Shown here: positions 27,878 to 35,820 of the stretch, one piece after another
How positions within the stretch are numbered: the first letter of the stretch is position 1
How the letters are laid out: each line of letters starts with the position of its first letter
Source: 21-14-0-10-47-8 sp966211795
GTDB lineage: Bacteria; Bdellovibrionota; Bdellovibrionia; Bdellovibrionales; Bdellovibrionaceae
Length of the DNA: 64,000 nucleotides
Assembly: GCA_966211795.1 (NCBI GenBank)
Contig: CBIHNW010000006.1
Location: forward strand, 124,001-188,000
Direction: 5' to 3'
Made by a program: the position numbers and the translations under genes
The notes under the pieces: model-generated
Told to the model about the DNA's origin: nothing
Seen by the model: only the letters and a program-made list of their open reading frames with translations
Database searches by the model: none

Positions 27878-28240
27878 TTATTTCAGTTTCAGGGCAAGAA
27901 GGCTTCGCGCGAAGGCATCGCTTTCTAAATTCACGGGCTCTTTTTTGAGATAGGATTGATGCATCTTTTCCAGAAGCTCATGGGCCTGCTGGAACAATTC
28001 GCTGCTTTGGTGATTTTTTTGCTGGACCAGGAGCTCGAGTTTTTCACAGATCACGGAAATTTCAGGATAGCCGTAAGTTTTGCCGGTGCCTTTGAGCTTG
28101 TGGTACTCGTCTTCCAGGCCCACCCAATTTTGGTGACCGACCAAAAGCTTGAGGTTCTCGATTTTGCCCGGAAGCTTCTTCAGGTAATCTTCCTTCAGTT
28201 CGCCCAGCACCATCGATAGCTTTTGTTTGTGTGCCGTCAT
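27878..28240 (-). CDS. Histidine phosphotransfer (Hpt) domain protein
   Basis: 120 residues, all helical. The motif EYHKLKGTGKTYG is the Hpt signature H-x-[LI]-K-G-[TS]-[GA], with the phospho-His in the first HKLKG. Such single-domain proteins shuttle phosphate between hybrid kinases and response regulators. The ATG overlaps the end of the upstream small membrane-protein gene by 4 bp. Partner proteins are not in the window. Confidence 0.85.
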   Translation of the reverse strand: MTAHKQKLSMVLGELKEDYLKKLPGKIENLKLLVGHQNWVGLEDEYHKLKGTGKTYGYPEISVICEKLELLVQQKNHQSSELFQQAHELLEKMHQSYLKKEPVNLESDAFARSLLALKLK

Positions 28241-28440
28241 GGAACGAATCTTTTTTCCTGAATTTGAGCGGTGCGAATTTTGAAGAAAGAGTAGATCGGG
28301 CACAAACCCCAGCTGGCAGTTAGCACCAAATAAGCTCCACCAAAGGCCCACCATGGACCGCCGGCAACGGCCCAAGCCGCCAACAACACGCCAAAGAAAA
28401 ATCGAAGTGCGCGATCCCAGACCGCCAAGTTGATTTTCAT
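28237..28440 (-). CDS. YgaP-like (DUF2892) membrane protein
   Basis: 67 residues: NLAVWDRALRFFFGVLLAAWAVAG and WAFGGAYLVLTASWGLCPIYSFF. The N-x-x-x-x-DR-x-R start and G-x-CP-x-Y end match the DUF2892/YgaP transmembrane domain, found alone or fused to rhodanese domains. It overlaps the Hpt gene. Function unclear; linked to sulfur chemistry in other bacteria. Confidence 0.8.
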   Translation of the reverse strand: MKINLAVWDRALRFFFGVLLAAWAVAGGPWWAFGGAYLVLTASWGLCPIYSFFKIRTAQIQEKRFVP

Positions 28441-28494
28441 ACTGTCAGTCTAGATTCTTTTGCCTTCGAAACACAAGTTTTTTACCATGCTGGG

Positions 28495-29487
28495 ATGGCT
28501 CAAATACAAACGTCGTTCACCGACCTCATGAAATGCGATCTTCCCATCATCGGGGCGCCGATGTTCCTGGTCTCTAACGTTGAGATGGTCGTGGCCATCA
28601 GCGAAGCGGGCGGCGTCGGGACCTTTCCGGCCCTGAACTATCGCCCCATCGAGCAGTACCAGAAAGCGCTGAAAGACATGAAGGCGCGCACTCAAAAGCC
28701 GATCGGCGTGAACATCATCGTCAACAAGAGCAACGCGCGCCAATCGGATGATCTCAAGCATGCGCTGGACGCTGGAGTGAATTTATTTATCACCTCCCTT
28801 GGTAGCCCCAAACAAGTGATCGCGGACGCGCATCGAAATGGCGCCAAAGTCGTGTGCGATGTCACGAACCTTGAGCACGCCAAAAAAGTTCAAGACATGG
28901 GCGCTGACGGCGTGATTGCGGTCAGCAGTGGAGCAGGCGGGCACGCGGGGCCCATTTCTCCATTGGTGCTGATCCCCTGGTTGCAAAAAGAACTGCGCAT
29001 CCCGGTGATTGCCGCGGGTGGAATTGCGGACGGTCGCTCGATGGCGGCAGCCCTGACTCTTGGAGCATCGGCGGTTAGCATCGGCACGCGATTTATTGCT
29101 TCAGCCGAAGCCGGTGTCGATCAAGCGTATAAAGATGCCGTCGTCAAATCGACGCCGGAAGATATCGTGATGACCACAAGGGTGTCCGGAACACCGGCTG
29201 CGGTGATCAATACGGCTTACGTGCAAAAGCTCGGGCTGGATCTTCCGTGGTATTTGAAAATGTTGAAGGATCAAAAGCTCACGAAAAAATACGTCGTGCC
29301 CTTGATTCACTGGCTTGGCATGCAACAGTTGGAAAAAGCCGCGACCGGTCCCACCTGGAAAACTGTTTGGAGTGCGGGGCAGTCGGTGGGCCTGATTGAC
29401 GAGATTTTACCCTGCCGTTCCATCATGGAAAAACTGGTGCGCGAGTATCAGGAAACCGTGACTCACACTCCCAAACTGAAATTGTAA
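28495..29487 (+). CDS. Nitronate monooxygenase family protein
   Basis: 330 residues with an FMN-binding TIM barrel: PIIGAPMFLVSN at the N-terminus, AISEAGGVGTFPALN, GVNIIVNKSN, VIAVSSGAGGHAGPIS (catalytic-His region), PVIAAGGIADGRSMAAALTLGASAVSIGTRF (phosphate-binding Gly motif). The family oxidises alkyl nitronates such as propionate-3-nitronate, or acts as related enoyl-reductase-like enzymes. Monocistronic, divergent from the small membrane-protein gene. Confidence 0.92.
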   Translation: MAQIQTSFTDLMKCDLPIIGAPMFLVSNVEMVVAISEAGGVGTFPALNYRPIEQYQKALKDMKARTQKPIGVNIIVNKSNARQSDDLKHALDAGVNLFITSLGSPKQVIADAHRNGAKVVCDVTNLEHAKKVQDMGADGVIAVSSGAGGHAGPISPLVLIPWLQKELRIPVIAAGGIADGRSMAAALTLGASAVSIGTRFIASAEAGVDQAYKDAVVKSTPEDIVMTTRVSGTPAAVINTAYVQKLGLDLPWYLKMLKDQKLTKKYVVPLIHWLGMQQLEKAATGPTWKTVWSAGQSVGLIDEILPCRSIMEKLVREYQETVTHTPKLKL

Positions 29488-29551
29488 ATAGCGCACAGCT
29501 TCGGCGCCCAAGGCCCTTGCCTGTGGGCTCGCTCTCGATGTTCAATGCCCT

Positions 29552-30367
29552 ATGGCCAAAGCAAAATACATTCACGGATTTGATCCCACAGAGCAGAAAC
29601 GATTGATCGAGCAGGCCGAATTTCTCGAGCCCTACGTCTACGCCGGCATCGATCTAGAGTTCAAAGAAACTCTTCTCGAGGTCGGCTGCGGGGTCGGCGC
29701 TCAGTCGAAAATCATGTTGCGACGATTTCCGCATTTGAAAATCGACGGTCTGGATATTTCCGAAGCGCAACTGGAAGCGGCCAAGCATTATCTCAAAAAA
29801 GAAATCAAAGACAAGCGCGTGACGCTTTCGAAAAAAGACGCGCAAACTTTTTCCATGCCAAAGAAAAGCTACGACGCTGCTTTCTTGTGTTGGTTCCTGG
29901 AACACGTGCCGGATCCCTTGAAGGTGTTAAAGCGCATCCGCAAACATCTCAAACCAGGCGCCAAGATTTATTGCACCGAAGTCTTCAATCAATCGCTTTT
30001 CGTTCAACCCTACAGCCCATACTTTTTAAAATACTGGTTCGAGTTCAATGACTACCAATGGGCCATTGGCAACAACCCCTTTGTGGGAAGCATGCTGGGA
30101 CATTATCTGCAGGAAGCGGGTTTCACCGATGTCCAGGTTGAATGCCGCTCGTTCCTGTTCGATTCGCGCGAGCCAGAACGTCGACGCACGTTTGTGGATT
30201 ACTATTACAAGCTGATTCTCAGCGCTAAGGACGCCCTGATCAACGAGGGTCGGGTGACCCTCGAGATGATGGACAAAATGGACGAAGAAATCGAGAAGGT
30301 GAAAAAGACGCGCGATTCGGTCTTCTTCGACGGTTGGATGCGGGCCACGGCCCGCGTTCCGAATTAA
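29552..30367 (+). CDS. Class I SAM-dependent methyltransferase
   Basis: 271 residues. Motif I is LLEVGCGVGAQSKIML, the acidic post-I loop is IDGLDISEAQL, and motif IV region is YDAAFLCWFLEHVPDP followed by LKPGAKIYCTEV. These are the SAM-binding elements of Rossmann methyltransferases. The substrate is not evident; the fold group (Methyltransf_11/25) includes quinone, lipid and small-molecule methyltransferases. It meets the convergent lipoprotein gene with only a 3-bp gap. Confidence 0.9.
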   Translation: MAKAKYIHGFDPTEQKRLIEQAEFLEPYVYAGIDLEFKETLLEVGCGVGAQSKIMLRRFPHLKIDGLDISEAQLEAAKHYLKKEIKDKRVTLSKKDAQTFSMPKKSYDAAFLCWFLEHVPDPLKVLKRIRKHLKPGAKIYCTEVFNQSLFVQPYSPYFLKYWFEFNDYQWAIGNNPFVGSMLGHYLQEAGFTDVQVECRSFLFDSREPERRRTFVDYYYKLILSAKDALINEGRVTLEMMDKMDEEIEKVKKTRDSVFFDGWMRATARVPN

Positions 30368-30370
30368 GGA

Positions 30371-31327
30371 CTAGGATCCGGTCTTCTCACACCAACGGAA
30401 CTTGACGAATTTGGCGCCTGTCGCCGGACACAACGTGGCGTTGAATTTGCTTTGGTAGCAGGCATCGATCGAATTGATGGTGGCATTACCCAAGGTTCCA
30501 TTCTGATAGCGACACATCAGATAGCCCTGAATATCCGATTGCGAAGTCCAGGCCGAATCTCCGGACCAATTCTTCGCCCAAAATTCGAGCCCTGCCGAGT
30601 CAGGACAGCGATCCAAATAAGTCTGGTACATTTCAATGATGTGATTGCGAAGGGCATCACCAGCAACCACACACACGTAGGAATCGTTCGCGCTGGCAAC
30701 AGCGATGGTGTCGCGCACGATCTGCGACACAGACGACGTCAGATTTTGTGTCACGCTGGTTCGGCAGGTCACCGTGAAATTTCGCGTGTCGGTCGATTGA
30801 ATGGCGTCCAGATCAGCACTGGTCAGAATCTGGGTGCCGGTCATCACTTGAAAGGTATCTCCAGCAAGACAAAAACGGTTGGAAGGCGTCTGTCCCGCCG
30901 AATTGAGATTTTGATATTCCGTCGAGCCTTTGATTCCGGCTTCCAGTTGGCTCACAAGGCTTGTGCCAGCGCGAAGCTGAGCATTGTACCAATAGTCCAA
31001 TCCGGGACGATCCGCACAACGGTGCACGAGGCGAATGTAGGTGTTGATCAAAGCTTTCTTATCAGAAGCAACATCGTTACAAACCTGATCCATCGCGAGA
31101 GGCGCATACGAAGTCGCGCTGGTGGAAACGCTGGGGACCGTCGAGCTTGAATTCGTATTCGTGCTCGTCGTCGAAGTTTGGCTCGCGCTGGTCGACGTGC
31201 CATCAACCGTGGCCGTAGGCTTTTGGCAATTTTGAAACAGCAAAAGAACAACGCTCGCCGAGATCGTGCAAAGCACACCGATTTGCAGAGCTTTTCTTTT
31301 TCCGTTTCCGCTTCCGTCGTGGTTCAT
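30371..31327 (-). CDS. Lipoprotein with two DUF4214-like segments, FQNC signal
   Basis: 318 residues. The N-terminal hydrophobic segment ends LLLFQNCQK, the same FQNC element as in the Cys-rich repeat protein at 10906-13089. A Ser/Thr-rich linker (~45 residues) precedes two DUF4214-like units: LINTYIRLVHRCADRPGLDYWYNAQLRAG...GSTEYQ and IIEMYQTYLDRCPDSAGLEFWAKNW. DUF4214 repeats occur in S-layer and secreted adhesion proteins. Seven or more Cys suggest disulfides. Likely on the cell surface. Confidence 0.8.
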   Translation of the reverse strand: MNHDGSGNGKRKALQIGVLCTISASVVLLLFQNCQKPTATVDGTSTSASQTSTTSTNTNSSSTVPSVSTSATSYAPLAMDQVCNDVASDKKALINTYIRLVHRCADRPGLDYWYNAQLRAGTSLVSQLEAGIKGSTEYQNLNSAGQTPSNRFCLAGDTFQVMTGTQILTSADLDAIQSTDTRNFTVTCRTSVTQNLTSSVSQIVRDTIAVASANDSYVCVVAGDALRNHIIEMYQTYLDRCPDSAGLEFWAKNWSGDSAWTSQSDIQGYLMCRYQNGTLGNATINSIDACYQSKFNATLCPATGAKFVKFRWCEKTGS

Positions 31328-31519
31328 GAATCCCCCTCTGAGACGTTCTCATCGGTTCATTCGATGCTAAACTTTAGTCCAATCCACCCCCTTTGGCATC
31401 GACTTCGCATTCTCACGATGTTTGGCATTGAAATCGACGCAGAGTGGACGGCTCCCATCAAGCAGATAAGAATTGCCGGACCTGTCCACCTTTTAGACAT
31501 TGAAAAAGGATCCCTTCAA

Positions 31520-32329
31520 ATGAAAGCGCTCAATCTCATTGGTTTTCTAATCTCGGTCTCTTTGCTGGGAGCCTGCGATCCAAAATCAACCAACGACGAC
31601 TAAAAAGAGCGGCTTCGACTGCAGCTCGAAGAAACGGAACGATTGAACAAGCAAGCCATCGAACAGGCGAAATACCAGGCCGAGACAGTCGCTAATCTCA
31701 ACAAGCAAGGTGGGCAGCCGGGCGTGATCTATCTGGCTTCCGTTTTAGCCACCACGTCCGCTGACGGCATGATCGAATCCGATCCGCGCATCCGCATTTT
31801 GCAACATCCCGGAATTGGTTTTGATGGAAAGCCATCGGTCCTGAATCTCAAGCAATCCGTCAAAATTCAATCTGAGACTGAACCAGTTCAAGTCTCGGTC
31901 TCGGAAGTGAGTCAGCGACGAACTTACATCAACGTGGGCTGTGAGAATTTGGATCCCAGTGAATATGCCGGTCTGAACGAAATCAAAATGAAGGCTCATA
32001 AATTTTTGCTGGAAGCGGTTGCGACCAAGGTTTTTATCTGCGGAAAGCACGCGATCTTATTCAATATCGCGTTCGTGAACGCTCAGGAAATCATTCTGAA
32101 AAACGTCGACCGGGAAATGAAGTCAAGCGGAGTGATGCTGACTTTGCAGGCCCAAACGCTGACTTTGGTTGGTGAAAATCGTTTGGCCGCGGCGGGGCCA
32201 AAATTAAAAGCACCGGCATTCATTTGGAGCCCTTCCATTTCTCTGGAGATTCTAGAGGGCCTCTCTGGAACGGGCCATTTGCTTTTGGAAACCACCGGCG
32301 CCAGTTACGATTCCGGCAAGGGAAGCTAG
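31520..32329 (+). pseudogene. Lipoprotein gene interrupted by in-frame TAA
   Basis: ATG 31520 begins a lipoprotein signal (GFLISVSLLGACD, lipobox LGAC). After 27 codons there is TAA (31601-31603), and the same frame continues with KERLRLQLEETERLNKQ, a coiled-coil-like stretch, to 32329. The downstream part alone could start at TTG 31643, but it would lack a signal and membrane anchor. The continuity of a signal peptide, Cys and linker with the rest argues for one gene broken by a point mutation. The mature domain (IYLASVLATTSADGMIESDPRI) is not recognised. Confidence 0.65.
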
Positions 32330-32338
32330 CCTCATAAA

Positions 32339-32367
32339 AAAACCCAAGCTGTTCAGGCTTGGGTTTT
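32339..32367. terminator. Bidirectional terminator
   Basis: AAAACCCAAGC / GCTTGGGTTTT, 11 bp, 7-nt loop, with A's before and T's after. It separates the convergent lipoprotein and glutaredoxin genes. Confidence 0.85.
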
Positions 32368-32412
32368 CATCTCGAGTCTTGATCTCGAAGCGAATTTAAA
32401 TTTCAGCGGAAA

Positions 32413-32721
32413 TTAATTCTTCAGCAAAGTCTGCAGCTCGCCGGTTTCGTACATTTCCATCATGATATCGCTGCCGCCGACCAATTGTTTTTTCACGTAC
32501 AATTGCGGAATGGTGGGCCAGTTGCCGTAAGCTTTGATGCCTTCACGGATGTCCTGGTCTTCCAACACATTGACCGACACAAACGGAATGTCGAGATCCT
32601 GCAGGATCGCCGTCGCGCGAGCCGAGAAACCACACATCGGAAATTGCGCTGTTCCTTTCATGAAAAGAACAACCGGGTTTTCATTCAAAATTTGTTCAAT
32701 GCGTTCTTTAACTTCTGGCAT
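32413..32721 (-). CDS. grxD: Grx4-family monothiol glutaredoxin
   Basis: 102 residues with the CGFS active site in PMCGFSARA, preceded by VVLFMKGTAQFP and followed by WPTIPQLYVKKQLVGGSDI (cis-Pro and GG motif), all typical. Grx4 proteins bind a [2Fe-2S] cluster with glutathione and a BolA partner and act in Fe-S trafficking. The bolA-like gene immediately upstream in the same operon (10 bp apart) fits the known Grx4-BolA pairing. Confidence 0.96.
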   Translation of the reverse strand: MPEVKERIEQILNENPVVLFMKGTAQFPMCGFSARATAILQDLDIPFVSVNVLEDQDIREGIKAYGNWPTIPQLYVKKQLVGGSDIMMEMYETGELQTLLKN

Positions 32722-32731
32722 AACAGCTCCT

Positions 32732-32962
32732 TTAGGATTTGATTTTTGTGCGGATGGACAGGGCGTGAACTTCGCCGGTTTTCAATTCCGGTCCGAAAAC
32801 GGCCATCACGGCTTGATGTTGTTGGATGCGGCTCAGGCCCTGAAACGCGCCACTTTCAACGGAAACTTCCCAATGATCTTGCGTGCCGGTGAGATCAATC
32901 ACGTCCACCATGGCATCAGGATAGGCCTTCATAATTCGATCTTTCATCATTTCTTGAGTCAT
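32732..32962 (-). CDS. BolA family protein
   Basis: 76 residues with the BolA pattern: DAMVDVIDLTGTQDHWEVSVES, a central FQGLSRIQQHQAV (conserved R-x-x-x-H-x-x-V) and a C-terminal EVHALSIRTK. It is of the short IbaG-like type, partner of monothiol glutaredoxin in Fe-S cluster handling. First gene of the bolA-grxD operon. Confidence 0.93.
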   Translation of the reverse strand: MTQEMMKDRIMKAYPDAMVDVIDLTGTQDHWEVSVESGAFQGLSRIQQHQAVMAVFGPELKTGEVHALSIRTKIKS

Positions 32963-33008
32963 AAGGGAAGGGTGTAAACTGAAATTCCCGCTCTGTCAGC
33001 GAAAAGTT

Positions 33009-33046
33009 GGCGGCGGTTTCAACCCAAACAACCCGAAACCGCCGCC
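33009..33046. repeat. Perfect inverted repeat upstream of membrane-protein gene
   Basis: GGCGGCGGTTTC / GAAACCGCCGCC, a perfect 12-bp stem with a 14-nt loop, within the 406-bp divergent region 32963-33368. The region also has a smaller hairpin near 33173-33191 (TCATGCGC / GCGCATGA) and no gene I can support. May be an operator, terminator or REP-like element. Confidence 0.55.
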
Positions 33047-33368
33047 CAAGGAGGAGATGATCTCCAGATCACCCATGCTTTTTCTGCCACAGTGACCTGG
33101 CTTAATATTCAAATGTTTCGAGCAACATACTTTTCGAGGCTGGTTTCTTCCAATGCCGGGGTTTGATTTTATCATGCGCCGGGCGCATGAAGGCTCAGAT
33201 GTTATTTATGGGATCTCGGCAAGGAAAGTCCTTGATCGGGCCGGCTGGCAAAGCAGTTTTTACAATCGTTTCGGCGCTTGGGGGCAGGTGCATTCCAATG
33301 GACAGGGATTTTTTATTTCGTTAGCGTGGACTCATTCTAAATTTATTTTGCGAAGGGCATTTCATTCG

Positions 33369-34238
33369 ATGAAAAATTCGGCGAAAGCAGTGGGGTTTTG
33401 GACTGGGTCGGTCGGAGCTTTGTTGATGGCGGGGCTGCAGGTGGCCGCCATTGGGCGCTCGACTTCTTCCACGGCGGCCGTCGGTTATTTTTTTGTTCCG
33501 TTTTTTGCGGTCGCCGCGTTTGTCTTCTTTTTCATATTTGGTTTTTGCATTGGGCTGATTCGTCAACAGATCGCTCAAGGACGAAGGAAAAATGACTTGC
33601 AGATGATTTTACCGGCCCTGTTGGTTATTTCGATGGCTGGGTTTTTTATGAATGAAACTTTCACCGGAATTGTCACCATGCAAACGGTCGCCGAGGTCGA
33701 GAGGGCCCAGAGCGGGGATCAACTGAAAGCCATTTTCGATCAGTCAATGTGGGGTCGAAATAAATTCGTGCTCGGGGCGATCGCGCAAAAAGAGATCGCC
33801 ACTGCCGAGATCCTGGACCAGATCGCGCATCTGCAAGATCCCGAATTGCAAGAGGCCATGGGCTCCCTGCTTCCAGTGATGGGAAACAATGGCAAAGGCC
33901 TGGCCGTGATGCGATTGGTGGTGAACAATCCCCATGTTTCGCCCGAGACGGTCGAGTATCTGGCCGCCAGCAGTCAGGACCTGTATGTCCTGGGTGATAT
34001 TGCCGGCAGTCGCAAAACATCGCTCGCGACGCTCAGAAAATTAGCGGAAAAAAAGAATTATCTCGTCGATTGGGGATTGGCGCAAAATCTGATGACGCCA
34101 CCTGATGTTTTTGCTTTGCTGCTCGAGCGAATGAAAGATGCAAATCATCGCGTGACTTTGGAAATGCTCGAGCGAAACCCGAGCGTCCCGGCGGATGTTC
34201 GCGAAAAAGCTCAGGTCGCGCTGAAGACTTGGCACTAG
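33369..34238 (+). CDS. Membrane protein with helical-repeat cytoplasmic domain
   Basis: From ATG 33369 (AAGGG upstream) 289 residues. Three hydrophobic segments (VGALLMAGLQVAAI, FFVPFFAVAAFVFFFIFGFCIGLI, ILPALLVISMAGFFM) precede a ~160-residue region of short helices (AIAQKEIATAEILDQIAHLQDPEL, LAVMRLVVNNPHVSPETVEYLA, MLERNPSVPADVREKAQ) resembling HEAT-like or leucine-rich-variant repeats with NP-x-V/TP motifs. Likely inner membrane with a protein-binding domain. Function unknown. Confidence 0.7.
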   Translation: MKNSAKAVGFWTGSVGALLMAGLQVAAIGRSTSSTAAVGYFFVPFFAVAAFVFFFIFGFCIGLIRQQIAQGRRKNDLQMILPALLVISMAGFFMNETFTGIVTMQTVAEVERAQSGDQLKAIFDQSMWGRNKFVLGAIAQKEIATAEILDQIAHLQDPELQEAMGSLLPVMGNNGKGLAVMRLVVNNPHVSPETVEYLAASSQDLYVLGDIAGSRKTSLATLRKLAEKKNYLVDWGLAQNLMTPPDVFALLLERMKDANHRVTLEMLERNPSVPADVREKAQVALKTWH

Positions 34239-34283
34239 GTTCGCGACCTCGTGACGGTCATCAGCGAATCGCACCGGCTTGAA

Positions 34284-34997
34284 TCACATCGATTCGCTTT
34301 TCAGCTGATCGTTCACCGCTTTGGCGTTCACGGGATAAGGTTTAAACTTGTACTGGCAGTTGGTGACTTTCAATTTGTAAATCACCGAGATATTCGCGTC
34401 GGCCGAGTCCAAAGTCGCTTGTCCGGCCGCTGGCTGATCCGATGAACTGATGTTCTGGTTGGTCGCAACCGCTAAGCTTGTGTTGCCACCGCAGGGCGAG
34501 ACGTGCGTGGCAAAGCTCTCGGTGGAAGCACCCCAAGTGAAGACGTCCTGAAGAGGGCCTGGTTTGTAATTGCGAAGACCACCGGGCATCGACGTGCTGG
34601 AAACGATATTGCCGCCGGCTTTGTATATGGCCGCGCCATTATCAAAAAAGTAACGAGAATTGATCATCCAAAACGCGCCTGGATCCAAAGCGTAAAATCC
34701 GCGGTAATCGATGCGCTCAATGCTGAGCTGAAGATTCGGCGGCAAAGTCAGCGACATCAGCAACCCACAGTGCGAGGTCATCGATTCGCGGCCTTTCACG
34801 CCCGGGATCTGGGTCTGCATTTGTTCGAACAAGATGCTAAAGCTCAACATGTCAGGCGCCCAGGTGATCGAATAACTGCCCTCGGGGCAACCGCCGCCAT
34901 TCGCGGTGACGCCATTGTATCGAATATCCGCGGCATGAGCTTGAAGAGTCAGAAGAGAAGTGAAAAGGGCGATGGCAAGACCGAAAACTTTTTTCAT
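34284..34997 (-). CDS. DUF4360 family secreted protein
   Basis: 237 residues from ATG 34997, with a signal peptide (KKVFGLAIALFTSLLTLQAHA). The mature part begins GVTANGGGCPEG and continues SITWAPDMLSFSILFEQM, CGLLMSLTLPPNLQLSIERIDYRGFYALD, matching DUF4360, a secreted family common in Bdellovibrio-like bacteria, myxobacteria and fungi. Four Cys, likely two disulfides. Function unknown. Confidence 0.9.
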   Translation of the reverse strand: MKKVFGLAIALFTSLLTLQAHAADIRYNGVTANGGGCPEGSYSITWAPDMLSFSILFEQMQTQIPGVKGRESMTSHCGLLMSLTLPPNLQLSIERIDYRGFYALDPGAFWMINSRYFFDNGAAIYKAGGNIVSSTSMPGGLRNYKPGPLQDVFTWGASTESFATHVSPCGGNTSLAVATNQNISSSDQPAAGQATLDSADANISVIYKLKVTNCQYKFKPYPVNAKAVNDQLKSESM

Positions 34998-35105
34998 AAC
35001 AACTCCGGGAAGAAAAAGGTTGGTGTCAAGTTGCTCTAGCCCCCTTGACATTGCAAGCCCAGGGCCCAAGCAGAATGGCACCGTCCTTTTGCCTCCCGGA
35101 AAGCC

Positions 35106-35570
35106 TCAATTGACCAAGGCTCCAAACCCAAGCATCACATCGTTGATGGGGTCGGCCGAATGGTCTTCGAAAGTGAAGGTGTGACATCGCGAGCTTTCAT
35201 AAGTTCGCACGTCATGATCGCCGCGAACGATGCTGACAAAGTATCCGGGTAAATCAACACAAAATGGGGCTCCCGGATTTTCATCCGTCCATGGCGAGGC
35301 CGGGTTCACCGCATTGATTTTTTGAAGGGCCTTTTGGTAGGCCAAAGATGTCAGTCGACCCAGATATTTTTTATTCACCGTTGCGCCACTGGACGCATCT
35401 TTCTCAACCCAATAAATCCAGCGTGTTCTCAGCAGATAAACCGTTTCCTCCATCGGTGGCCGCACAAAACCTGGTGTTTTATTCCATTTCGCAACGTAAG
35501 AGGGAAGACCCCACGCGAAGAAAGAGCTTAGGATCAGACCCAGTGAAAGAAGCCGTCTTAAAGTTTTCAT
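35106..35570 (-). CDS. Small secreted protein
   Basis: 154 residues from ATG 35570, preceded by GGAG at 6 nt, with signal peptide (LRRLLSLGLILSSFFAWG). The mature domain has two Cys (PFCVDL, SRCHTF) and aromatic-rich strands. No family recognised. It lies upstream of, and in the same direction as, the DUF4360 gene, 108 bp away. Confidence 0.65.
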   Translation of the reverse strand: MKTLRRLLSLGLILSSFFAWGLPSYVAKWNKTPGFVRPPMEETVYLLRTRWIYWVEKDASSGATVNKKYLGRLTSLAYQKALQKINAVNPASPWTDENPGAPFCVDLPGYFVSIVRGDHDVRTYESSRCHTFTFEDHSADPINDVMLGFGALVN

Positions 35571-35820
35571 TTGCATCTCCAATGCGGTTGAATTTGATCA
35601 GTGCACGGTCCTCATTCAGTCCACAACGCCTGTTATCAAGACCCGTTGCCAGTTCACAATGCGGACCGATTGCAAAGGGGACGCCGCGACCGCAACCAAA
35701 GCCATTTCGCGGTGGGCTTGCTGGCTTGGAAAACTTCCTCAGAAGGGGTTGAAAATGGGATGATTTCAACTTTGCTTTCAAATCGGCATGGCTTAAGATC
35801 CCCTTCATAAGGATGGGCCA

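Noticed and set aside
31178..31519. Upstream extension of the interrupted lipoprotein gene
   Set aside because: It overlaps the start of the divergent lipoprotein gene and lacks a signal; ATG 31520 gives a standard lipobox.
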